Part shown: positions 23,924 to 30,014 of the stretch, one piece after another | How positions within the stretch are numbered: position 1 is the stretch's first letter | Layout: each line of letters opens with the position of its first letter | Origin: Bacillota bacterium | GTDB taxonomy: Bacteria > Bacillota > Sulfobacillia > Sulfobacillales > Sulfobacillaceae | Assembly (NCBI GenBank): GCA_023488565.1 | Contig: JAMDDZ010000097.1 | Location: 1-30,014, forward strand | Direction of reading: 5' to 3' | Length of the DNA stretch: 30,014 nucleotides | The notes under the pieces: generated by a model | Database searches by the model: none | What the model was told of the DNA's origin: nothing | What the model saw: the letters and a program-made list of their open reading frames with translations, nothing else | Translations under genes and position numbers: made by a program

Positions 23924-24283
23924 ACATCACCCGAATCAAGGACCGGATTATCAGAGTAAGTATCATCACTCTGGGATGCGGGCCTATGAATACTTAACAG
24001 AACTGCTACAAAAGGAATTCCGCAATAAGCGGGATGTGTGGACCGTGGCCACAGCCGGGTTCTCCGGCAACCATTTTTCCCTAGTCCTGCCAGCCTTGAC
24101 CAACCCATGATTCTGCCGGGGTCCCGTCATGGCGATGTCGTGTTAGATCCCTTTGAAGGAAGTGGCACCGCCTTGCTAATCGCCAATCGTTTAGGCCGCC
24201 ATGGGTAAAGCATTGCATTAAATCCAGAGTATGTCGCGATGATGCAACAACGGTTTGTAAGGCAATTGGTGTGGGCCATGTAG
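23924..24283 (+). pseudogene. site-specific DNA methyltransferase, C-terminal remnant
   Basis: Tail of an N4-cytosine or N6-adenine methyltransferase. SKYHHSGMRAYEYLTELLQ and RDVWTVATAGFSGNHFS are read in one frame up to a TGA near 24108; the next frame gives ILPGSRHGDVVLDPFEGSGTA, the SAM-binding DPFxGSGT motif, then ANRLGRHG, an in-frame TAA, and ALNPEYVAMMQQRF before TAG. So there is one frameshift, one nonsense codon, and no catalytic (DPPY-type) motif. It may be what is left of a restriction-modification system. The DUF6036-like pair follows 200 bases downstream. Confidence 0.8.
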
Positions 24284-24429
24284 GGGAGGCGGGGGATCAG
24301 ACGTCCGCAGAGACACTGGCGCTGACCGCCCATGCTTCGCCTAGTACCCGGCATGGCGAATCAGAATGGCAGGCGGTGCAGACTTCACCTTGATATAGAA
24401 TTTGTCAGTATTCGGTGTATGCCGCTATC

Positions 24430-24457
24430 TTCACAAAGCGTTACAACAGGATACACT
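24430..24457 (+). promoter_or_regulatory. promoter of the nucleotidyltransferase pair
   Basis: TTCACA (24430-24435), a 16-base spacer and TACACT (24452-24457) precede the ATG by about 45 bases, with AGGAGG in between. Both boxes depart from consensus by one or two bases. Confidence 0.5.
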
Positions 24458-24501
24458 AAGAACAACAAGGCAACATTTCGTAAAATCAGTAGGAGGACAG
24501 G

Positions 24502-25005
24502 ATGACTAAGGATGATATGGAGCGTGCTTTTCAAGCTCTATCGGAAACACTAAGCCGCCAAGGGCATCAAGCAGATATTGTTATTGCAGGCGGGGCATGG
24601 ATGGCACTGGTTTTAGGTTCACGCGAGGTCACGAAAGATATTGATGCATATTTTTCCGCACCGACAGAACCCATCCGACAGGCGATTTTACAGGTGGCAA
24701 ACGAATTGGATTTGCCGCAGGATTGGCTAAACGACGGCATTAAAGGCTTCTTTTATGGGACACCGCCCCAGAATTTATGGAGGGAATACCCGGCGTTGCG
24801 GGTCTATGCTGTGGCAGCAGATTATATGTTAGCCATGAAAGTCGTTGCGGCTCGCAATGATGATCGAGAAGATACTAAAGCGTTGCTCCAGTCTTTATCC
24901 GTCACCACAGTGACTGAAGCCTTGGATATTGTCGAACGCTATATTCCCTCGCATTTGCTCACTCCTAAGCATCGCTATTTTGCTGAAAGTTGTCTGGAAC
25001 GATGA
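24502..25005 (+). CDS. nucleotidyltransferase-fold protein (DUF6036/AbiEii-like)
   Basis: A 167-residue protein of the minimal nucleotidyltransferase fold. The core reads IVIAGGAWMALVLGSREVTKDIDAYF, with the GG pair (G30, G31) and the metal-binding DxD (D46, D48); a second conserved block is LAMKVVAARNDDREDTKAL. In the family, such proteins often act as the toxin or effector half of two-gene modules with a small partner, or in AbiE-type phage defence; no activity is known for this one. ATG with AGGAGG six bases upstream. The stop overlaps the next ATG (ATGA), so the two products are made together. The genes lie beside a dead DNA methyltransferase, as defence genes often do. Confidence 0.72.
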   Translation: MTKDDMERAFQALSETLSRQGHQADIVIAGGAWMALVLGSREVTKDIDAYFSAPTEPIRQAILQVANELDLPQDWLNDGIKGFFYGTPPQNLWREYPALRVYAVAADYMLAMKVVAARNDDREDTKALLQSLSVTTVTEALDIVERYIPSHLLTPKHRYFAESCLER

Positions 25006-25409
25006 GCCATGACGACTATCAGCCAGAGATATTGGCGACAGCGTGGGCCAGAGTGGTGGCTCGTGAAACGGCATCGCGGGTCGTCATTGGCGATTTTTTA
25101 GATGATTGGCGGCGCGTCACCGATGTCAAAACCCGCACCGATTTAATTGTCGTACCGATTCCTGACTCAGAGGATGCGGATCTGCACCGGTGGAGCGCGT
25201 TTGTGGCCGCCCTTGTCGAATACGTCACTGTGCGCGCCGATATGACGCCACCTGTTTGGGTCTTTGATGATCGGTGGACCTTGGCCGAACCATGGTTCAT
25301 CAATCCGTATTGGAAGTTACGGGCATGGCAACTGGTGGTCACTCCACCGCCGTGGAAACGTCGCCGCATATTCGGTGGAGACGAAACCACCATGATCGGC
25401 CGGGTCTAA
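25002..25409 (+). CDS. small partner of the DUF6036-like protein
   Basis: A 135-residue soluble protein coupled to the nucleotidyltransferase gene by a four-base ATGA overlap. It begins MSHDDYQPEILATAWARVVARE and ends with a basic tail TPPPWKRRRIFGGDETTMIGRV. The tail resembles, from memory, the ending of small proteins found next to DUF6036 genes in other Gram-positive bacteria (a PPxFxRRNIFxxxxxLxR type of motif), which supports a conserved pair. There is no signal peptide or membrane segment; tryptophans are frequent (WRRVTD, WVFDDRW, AEPWFINPYWK). Whether it is an antitoxin, an adaptor or a target protein is unknown. Confidence 0.6.
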   Translation: MSHDDYQPEILATAWARVVARETASRVVIGDFLDDWRRVTDVKTRTDLIVVPIPDSEDADLHRWSAFVAALVEYVTVRADMTPPVWVFDDRWTLAEPWFINPYWKLRAWQLVVTPPPWKRRRIFGGDETTMIGRV

Positions 25410-25567
25410 CCCGTCTGGCTCACCATCAATACATTTACCTTCAGCCGACCTCCGGGTTGGCCTTTTTTGTGGTCCCGCATTAGGAGCGCCGGGGTCGTTT
25501 GTGATTAGCGACGGTTCTGGATATACAGAAAGAAGGGTGTTCATTTCAATCAGGGAGGAATCTCGAT

Positions 25568-26281
25568 ATGGCATGGTACTACGGCTCGGACAGGACCACG
25601 GATGGTCTCCCTGCTTGTATTGGAGCGGAACCACCTTTTTACAATCGAAGAATAGGTGCTGGAACTTCTGGTTTTGAGAACAACCAGTTTAGTACCGTAA
25701 CAGCAAATTCAGCAGGTCCTCCTCAAACCTTTGCATATTGGGAACTGGAAGGCCTGGCCGCAAATGACGCCACGGATACCATGACGTAAATGGGGGACTG
25801 CTCAAGCCCAGGCGTTCGTGCAAGCATGAGGATACTACGCCGAGCAGAGTTATTTAGGGGGATTAACCTTCTTTCTTGACATTGAATGGGGCAACAACGG
25901 GTGGGGTACGCAAACTTCGCCTGCCGGAACCATTGCCGGATCGCCAGCAAATTCTCAATGGGGCATTGGATTATTGCCCAATGTGAGCAATGTCATCAAC
26001 GAGCCGGGAACGGCTGGATTTTATATTAGCCCCAGTATGTGGACAGAGATATTCAAAGACTATACTTCCCCGTATCCGTTTGCATTCTGGTATGCAGGAA
26101 CTGCACTGAGGCCCAGACACAATTTTCGACCTACCCTGAGGCTTCCGTTGGCGGATGGAAAACAATGATTTGGCAGTACCAAGTGTCCTCGTCAGGATGC
26201 GGTGACGGAACCCAAGACTTCGACATCACGCCTTATGAAGGGGACTGGCTGAATGGGTATTGGACACCAGTTCAAGCATAG
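25568..26281 (+). pseudogene. glycosidase-like (GH25/DUF1906-like) protein, decayed
   Basis: One gene in three frames. The first part (MAWYYGSDRTTDGLPAC to AANDATDTMT) ends at TAA 25787-25789. The next frame picks up as GTAQAQAFVQA, meets TGA at 25827-25829, then reads GGLTFFLDIEWGNNGWG, AGFYISPSMW and PFAFWYAGT. Near 26102 one T is missing (TGCACT should be TTGCACT), after which the third frame reads EAQTQFSTYPEASVGGWKTM, MIWQYQ and DFDITPYEG to the TAG. The LDIE, FWYAG, WQYQ and DFD motifs suggest a lysozyme-like TIM-barrel hydrolase. GGGAGG precedes the ATG, so it was once translated from there. Confidence 0.75.
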
Positions 26282-26286
26282 CGGTT

Positions 26287-26334
26287 GAGAACGTCGCAGC
26301 GTAACTTCTTGTGGCGCTGCGGCGTTCTCTTATG
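26287..26334 (+). terminator. stem-loop terminator after the glycosidase remnant
   Basis: A 15-bp stem, GAGAACGTCGCAGCG (26287-26301) with CGCTGCGGCGTTCTC (26315-26329), one G-U pair, starts six bases after the stop. It is followed by TTATGT, a poor T-run, so it may be a weak terminator or an mRNA-stabilising hairpin. Confidence 0.6.
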
Positions 26335-26417
26335 TAAACTCGTTGCCCAATCAGGTGTAACGAAAGGTTGGCGTAACCGCATGGCATTCAACAGGTGTTT
26401 GGTGTGGGAGCATTATT

Positions 26418-27563
26418 TTGACGTTGAGTTTAGCCGGATGCGGCAAGGCAGCGACTTTACATCAAACGTCTCCTCCGCCACCAGTCACCCACACCCAACC
26501 GCTTCAACTTAGTCAAATCACTATGGTATCAGATAAAAATGGGTGGGCCCTGTCATCGCAAGGGGTCGTCTCCACCACTGATGGCGGTTTGCAATGGACA
26601 GCGCACAATCCGAAAACGCTAACGACTGATTTAATCGGAAGTGTGTTAGAAAACATCGCTACGGCATTCCCCTCGTCGAACGAGGCGGTCATTGCGCAAG
26701 AGACGACCACTGCGATCCACATCTGGATAACAAAAGATGAGGGAATCCATTGGACTTCGGAGGTGTGGAAGCCGTCAGCGTCAATTATTCAGAATAACTT
26801 TCACGGCAAAATTCAGATGCAGTTTACGACTGCTCAAACAGGATGGATGATTTTGGCGTCGCAGGGGAATGCAGGGTCAACCTCGGATGCCTTGTTACAA
26901 ACAACCGACGGCGGGATTAATTGGCGAGTGCTCCAGGAGTCGTCACCCGGCTCAACATTTGAGAACGTCGACAGTGTCGCGATGCGTCCCAGTGGCGGGG
27001 GGATGGCGAGTGTCAATACCGTGATCACGGGACGAGCGGAAACTTTGATGACGACCGACGGTGGGCAATCGTGGGTTTCACAAAAGTTGCCTTTTTCTCA
27101 TGTCTCAATTTATGATCAGATTGCTGAAGGCCCTCCTGACTATCAAGGGGCTCAATCCTATTGGCTCTGGGTATCGCTGTTCAATGACCATACCAACAAG
27201 CAACGATGGCTTGTTGAACACACCAGCAACGGCGGGGCACAATGGACCAGCATCCCGTGGAATCAATCCGTTCCCCAACCTGGCACGTTAGGCGGTGTCT
27301 ATTTATGGCCCCAATCCTGGGGGGTTGAGTTGGTCGTTGCCGATTCCCACGGCACCACAATCTGGAAGTGGACACGGGACGCCTCATGGCAGCGGGTGTC
27401 CCACCTACCTTTGAACGACATTCAGTCGGTTTCCTTGCTACCTAATGGAGCGGGTTGGATCATCGGCGATACCCAAAGCTTTCTGACCACCAATGTTGGC
27501 GCTACATGGCATCCATGGTCTCCACAATTTCATCACTCACCGCAAACTATTCCGCAAGCATAG
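26418..27563 (+). CDS. lipoprotein with Asp-box (BNR/YCF48-like) beta-propeller
   Basis: A secreted propeller protein with at least five Asp-box motifs: STTDGGLQW, TKDEGIHW, QTTDGGINW, MTTDGGQSW and TSNGGAQW, plus a worn copy TTNVGATW. These fold into a beta-propeller similar to YCF48/HCF136 and sialidase-like proteins. The N-terminus carries a lipobox, LSLAGC, but the TTG start leaves only seven residues before the cysteine, too few for export. An ATG at 26381 in another frame encodes MAFNRCLV; deleting one base near 26405 joins it to GSIILTLSLAGC, a normal lipoprotein signal. So either the gene is frameshifted in its signal peptide or a rare start is used. Not part of an operon. Confidence 0.72.
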   Translation: MTLSLAGCGKAATLHQTSPPPPVTHTQPLQLSQITMVSDKNGWALSSQGVVSTTDGGLQWTAHNPKTLTTDLIGSVLENIATAFPSSNEAVIAQETTTAIHIWITKDEGIHWTSEVWKPSASIIQNNFHGKIQMQFTTAQTGWMILASQGNAGSTSDALLQTTDGGINWRVLQESSPGSTFENVDSVAMRPSGGGMASVNTVITGRAETLMTTDGGQSWVSQKLPFSHVSIYDQIAEGPPDYQGAQSYWLWVSLFNDHTNKQRWLVEHTSNGGAQWTSIPWNQSVPQPGTLGGVYLWPQSWGVELVVADSHGTTIWKWTRDASWQRVSHLPLNDIQSVSLLPNGAGWIIGDTQSFLTTNVGATWHPWSPQFHHSPQTIPQA

Positions 27564-27695
27564 CGTCTGATGACGGTTCACGCGAACCTTACTAACGCTA
27601 AATATTGCCATTGCCCGAAACCTTCAATGCGTTCGGTATAACGCATAGGTTAGCGGCGTATGGGCTACTCGCCTCTGTGTTGAATCCTGGCATAG
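27564..27695. other. intergenic stretch
   Basis: Contains small hairpins (GGTTC/GAACC at about 27576-27589) without a T-run. No gene is recognised. Confidence 0.35.
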
Positions 27696-27840
27696 TCTAC
27701 TCAAGCGCAGGCCAACGCCTGAGGTCTTGAAATTTGGGATAACCCTCAACGCGTGCATAGTGCGCTGGACTACCGCACCTCCCACGGGGGCGCCTTGACG
27801 GAGCCGCCGGACAGCGATAATCCGTCCTCCCCCCAAGGAT
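27696..27840 (+). pseudogene. IS3-type transposase, C-terminal scrap
   Basis: One plus-strand frame reads LEIWDNPQRVHSALDYRTS, which matches the C-terminal signature of IS3-family OrfB transposases (IexxYNxxRxHSALGYxTP). Upstream in the same frame STQAQANA resembles the preceding helix but is broken by stops. No inverted repeat or OrfA is visible, so this is a scrap and not a mobile element. Confidence 0.55.
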
Positions 27841-27988
27841 GGAACCGGTTCCACTCATTCGGCCTTGTCGCGAGTTTCTGGTGTCCAACACAAGTCTACG
27901 CCACTGACATTTCCGATTAATGAGCCTTGGAAACGCAGCTAATATGGAGCAGAATCAGATTAACATTGCACTGAGGAGGATCGCGAAG

Positions 27989-28711
27989 TTGGATAAGCCG
28001 CTGATTGGAATTACTATGTCCCGTGATGAGAAGTTTGCTATTGGGGCGCGTGACTGGATACGCCATGTCTATCTGTCCGCCATCATTGATGCCGGTGGGG
28101 TGCCGGTTCCGTTGCCTAACGAACCAACTACGACGATGCTGCTAGATGTTTGCCATGGGCTATTGCTCACAGGCGGAGGCGACTTAGACCCTGCACGTTA
28201 TGGGGAAGTCAATCACGGTCATTCGTTGGGGATATCCGTATCCCGGGATGAGACGGAGCTCGGGTTGTTGCAGCGAGCTATGGAATGTGGGATGCCGATA
28301 TTCGGTATATGCCGCGGGATGCAGGCCATTGCGGTGGCTAAGGGTGGAACTCTAATTCAGGATGTGAGCCATCAAATGCCGAACAGCCTCATAACACATC
28401 ACCAAGAGGCCCCGCGCGATGCCTTGACTCATCGGGTAATGACGGCAGACGATAGCCTGCTAAAACGATTGGTATCCTCATCCGAGTTTATGGTGAATTC
28501 ATTTCATCATCAAGCCATTGCTATGGTTCCAGAAGGCATGAAGATTGCGGCAACATCGGAGGATCAGGTGGTGGAAGCGATTGAATCTGGGGATGGGCGA
28601 TTTATCCTCGGCGTTCAGTGGCACCCAGAGGATTTAGCTGACAGTGAATCTGAGGCCAAATCTTTGTTTGCTGCGTTTGTTGCGGCAGCTCGACAATATC
28701 AGTTAAGGTAA
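27989..28711 (+). CDS. class I glutamine amidotransferase-like hydrolase (PuuD family)
   Basis: A peptidase C26/gamma-glutamyl-gamma-aminobutyrate hydrolase-type protein, about 240 residues. The catalytic set is visible: nucleophile cysteine in IFGICRGMQ, the GGGDLDPARYG substrate loop, and the His-Glu pair in GVQWHPED; VNSFHHQAI is also typical. In polyamine or glutamylated-amine breakdown such enzymes release glutamate from gamma-glutamyl compounds; the substrate here is unknown. I choose the TTG at 27989, because AGGAGG is nine bases upstream and the product then starts MDKPLIGITMSRD like its homologues. An ATG 23 codons upstream lacks a ribosome site. It appears monocistronic. Confidence 0.87.
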   Translation: MDKPLIGITMSRDEKFAIGARDWIRHVYLSAIIDAGGVPVPLPNEPTTTMLLDVCHGLLLTGGGDLDPARYGEVNHGHSLGISVSRDETELGLLQRAMECGMPIFGICRGMQAIAVAKGGTLIQDVSHQMPNSLITHHQEAPRDALTHRVMTADDSLLKRLVSSSEFMVNSFHHQAIAMVPEGMKIAATSEDQVVEAIESGDGRFILGVQWHPEDLADSESEAKSLFAAFVAAARQYQLR

Positions 28712-28938
28712 ATTAGGAGGGGTGGAGATCCGATACACTATGGTTGTGTATTTCCGTGTCGATGGACTATCTTGCAGAACCAGGGGGCGATTCCATGGAA
28801 GTTGACGGAAAGGAGGTTGCCCTATTTGAGTGGCTCAAAACGCGTTGTTGCTTTCCGGCTACGGAAAGAACACATCAGGCTCCCGAACTCTTTTTAGGTC
28901 AAACATAACCGACCGACCGGCTTGAGGACACGATTGTT
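28712..28938. other. intergenic stretch with a possible small ORF
   Basis: An ATG at 28795 with AGGGGGCG upstream opens a 37-codon frame to TAA 28906-28908 (MEVDGKEVALFEWLKTRCC, then PELFLGQT); an in-frame ATG at 28762 would give 48 codons. No family is recognised. It may be a true small protein or a gene scrap. Confidence 0.3.
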
Positions 28939-28967
28939 TTATGGACCTTACTCATTTGGCGTATAAT
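28939..28967 (+). promoter_or_regulatory. promoter of ispF
   Basis: Perfect TATAAT at 28962-28967 with TTATGG (28939-28944) 17 bases upstream. The -35 is weak, the -10 strong. The ispF start is 53 bases downstream of the -10. Confidence 0.6.
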
Positions 28968-29020
28968 GACGAGAAATCAGCTGTTCTCAAGGACGTCGAG
29001 AATGTGGCTGATACTGGAAG

Positions 29021-29518
29021 GTGTGTAAACCCCTTGAGACAGGACGAATTGGCCAAGGAATTGATGTCCACCCTTTGGTTCCAGGACGGGATCTGGTGTT
29101 AGGGGGGGTAACCATACCCCACCGTTTGGGGCTGGAAGGCGATACAGATGGAGACGTATTAACCCATGCGATTATGGATGCGCTTTTAGGAGCACTGGCA
29201 CTGGGCGACTTAGGCCAGTATTTCCGTCGAGGCCAGCCGGAAGTTGATGGTGCCCGTTCGATAACGCTGCTACAGCGTGTCTGCGAAATGACGAAAGAGC
29301 AACGGTACGTTGTAGGGAATGTTGATGCTACGGTGGTGGCTGAAATGCCAAAATTGGCACCCTATCGGCAGCAAATTCAAGAAATTTTGGCTCACGCGAT
29401 GGATATTGCGCCGAGCCAAGTATCCATTAAGGCGACGACTACCGATCATTTGGGGATGTTGGGCCGTGAAGAAGGAATCATGGCTCAAGCTGTAGTTTTG
29501 TTATGGCCTGTAAGTTGA
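29021..29518 (+). CDS. ispF: 2-C-methyl-D-erythritol 2,4-cyclodiphosphate synthase
   Basis: Fifth enzyme of the MEP isoprenoid pathway; forms the cyclic diphosphate with release of CMP. The 165-residue protein has the zinc ligands D15 and H17 in GIDVHPL and H50 in TDGDVLTHAI, then ALGDLGQYF, NVDATVVAEMPKLAPY, and the CMP-binding KATTTDHLGMLGREEG. The GTG at 29021 is used; a stop lies four codons upstream in frame, so no longer start is possible. The ribosome site GGAAG touches the start codon, so initiation may be weak. It is transcribed from its own promoter and is not preceded by ispD. Confidence 0.93.
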   Translation: MCKPLETGRIGQGIDVHPLVPGRDLVLGGVTIPHRLGLEGDTDGDVLTHAIMDALLGALALGDLGQYFRRGQPEVDGARSITLLQRVCEMTKEQRYVVGNVDATVVAEMPKLAPYRQQIQEILAHAMDIAPSQVSIKATTTDHLGMLGREEGIMAQAVVLLWPVS

Positions 29519-29749
29519 CACCCCCGACGCTTTTTAAACGGGGATCCCAGTTCTGTTTGTGGCGCAGGATATTTTCGGGGCACGACATTCGTTGCGAGAA
29601 GGGGAGAGAGGCAATTTCACCTCACGGAATCAGCATTCTGTACAAGGTGAAGCAAGATCGAAACGCATGATTCGTGACTTCGAGAATTTGTCAGCCGACC
29701 TTAATCTAAAGGTTTGTGACAGGTGCACTCATCCCGCGTAGAAGTATAT
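29519..29749. other. intergenic stretch, no gene seen
   Basis: About 230 bases between ispF and the T-box promoter. A short GTG frame exists but lacks a ribosome site or a recognisable family. No clear terminator for ispF is visible. Confidence 0.35.
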
Positions 29750-29778
29750 TTGACGCGCTATCAGACAATTGATAGAAT
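29750..29778 (+). promoter_or_regulatory. sigma-A promoter of the T-box leader
   Basis: TTGACG (29750-29755), a 17-base spacer and TAGAAT (29773-29778). Transcription would start at about 29785, where the leader sequence begins. Confidence 0.8.
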
Positions 29779-29784
29779 ACCAGT

Positions 29785-30014
29785 ACTATGACGCGGAAGG
29801 GGAGCGTCGGTTGGGAACAGGTAAAAGCGATCCGGGAGATGGTGAAAGCCCGGGACCCAAAACCGAACTGACTATGGCCCTGGAGTCGGGATGCGAACCA
29901 AGAGTAGGATCCCCGGGGGTTCCCGTTAACGAACATTAAAGGCTGTCTTTTTGACAGCGAATAGGGTGGTACCGCGATGACATCGCCCCTAGAACGAGGT
30001 GGCGGTATTTTTTT
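29785..30014 (+). promoter_or_regulatory. T-box leader (tRNA-sensing), ends at its terminator
   Basis: A T-box leader controls a gene by reading whether a given tRNA is charged. The diagnostic T-box AGGGTGGTACCGCG is at 29963-29976. Before it is a stem III hairpin GCTGTC-TTTTT-GACAGC (29942-29958), and the 5' part (TATGACGCGGAAGGGG) fits the start of stem I, whose body pairs GGTTGGG with CCCAAAACC. After it TACCGC pairs with GCGGTA (30002-30007), followed by seven T: the terminator that competes with the antiterminator. The controlled gene starts beyond the window; an aminoacyl-tRNA synthetase or cysteine gene (cysE/cysS) is likely from synteny with ispF. I cannot fix the specifier codon by eye. 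Confidence 0.9.

Noticed and set aside
27624..27891. Minus-strand open frames across the IS3 scrap
   Set aside because: The plus strand in the same place carries the transposase motif RVHSALDYRT; the minus frames resemble nothing.
29559..29741. Sixty-codon GTG open frame after ispF
   Set aside because: No ribosome site and no recognisable sequence; it ends just before the T-box promoter.

Overview
The window looks like chromosomal DNA of a thermophilic or acidophilic member of the Bacillota, probably Sulfobacillus or a close relative. This rests on Shine-Dalgarno sites of the AGGAGG type, frequent GTG and TTG starts, an AbrB-type regulator, a DarA c-di-AMP receptor, a T-box leader, and a tmk-darA-holB-GIY-YIG-rsmI-abrB order shared with Bacillus subtilis. 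The taxon is inference; the gene families are read from the sequence.

Region 1 (1-4.7 kb) holds the 3' part of an HMG-CoA reductase gene and, facing it on the minus strand, a ferritin-like diiron protein and an acyl-CoA ligase. Further along on the minus strand are a small unknown gene ending in a clear terminator and a membrane-anchored secreted protein. Region 2 (4.9-10.8 kb) is one tightly overlapping plus-strand operon: a polytopic GT-C-like membrane protein, an Orn/Lys/Arg decarboxylase-family protein, thymidylate kinase, DarA, DNA polymerase III delta', a GIY-YIG protein and RsmI. It meets abrB tail to tail, and abrB has a near-consensus promoter. Region 3 (10.8-13.3 kb) is sparse: an HxlR regulator, a truncated and frameshifted LivG-like ATPase, and an intact but orphan LivF-like ATPase.

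Region 4 (13.3-20.4 kb) is a catabolic operon for 4-hydroxyphenylacetate by homoprotocatechuate meta-cleavage: a GntR/FCD regulator, a DapA-family lyase, an FAH-family HpaG-like enzyme, HpaE, HpaB, HpaD and an HpaC-like flavin reductase. HpaB with the reductase would hydroxylate the substrate, HpaD would open the ring, HpaE would oxidise the semialdehyde, the FAH enzyme would decarboxylate or isomerise, and the DapA-family protein may carry out the final aldol cleavage. No HpaF isomerase or HpaH hydratase is in the window.

Region 5 (20.4-28 kb) is a gene graveyard. It holds decayed copies of a 2-oxoacid:ferredoxin oxidoreductase beta subunit, an APC permease, a sarcosine-oxidase-like flavoprotein, a DNA methyltransferase, a glycosidase-like secreted protein and an IS3-type transposase end. 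Among them are intact genes: a small unknown protein, a FlaR-like kinase, a DUF6036-like nucleotidyltransferase with a translationally coupled partner, and an Asp-box lipoprotein whose signal peptide seems frameshifted. Region 6 (28-30 kb) has a class I glutamine-amidotransferase-like hydrolase, ispF with its own promoter, and a T-box leader with a strong promoter whose terminator T-run is the window's last bases; the controlled gene lies outside.
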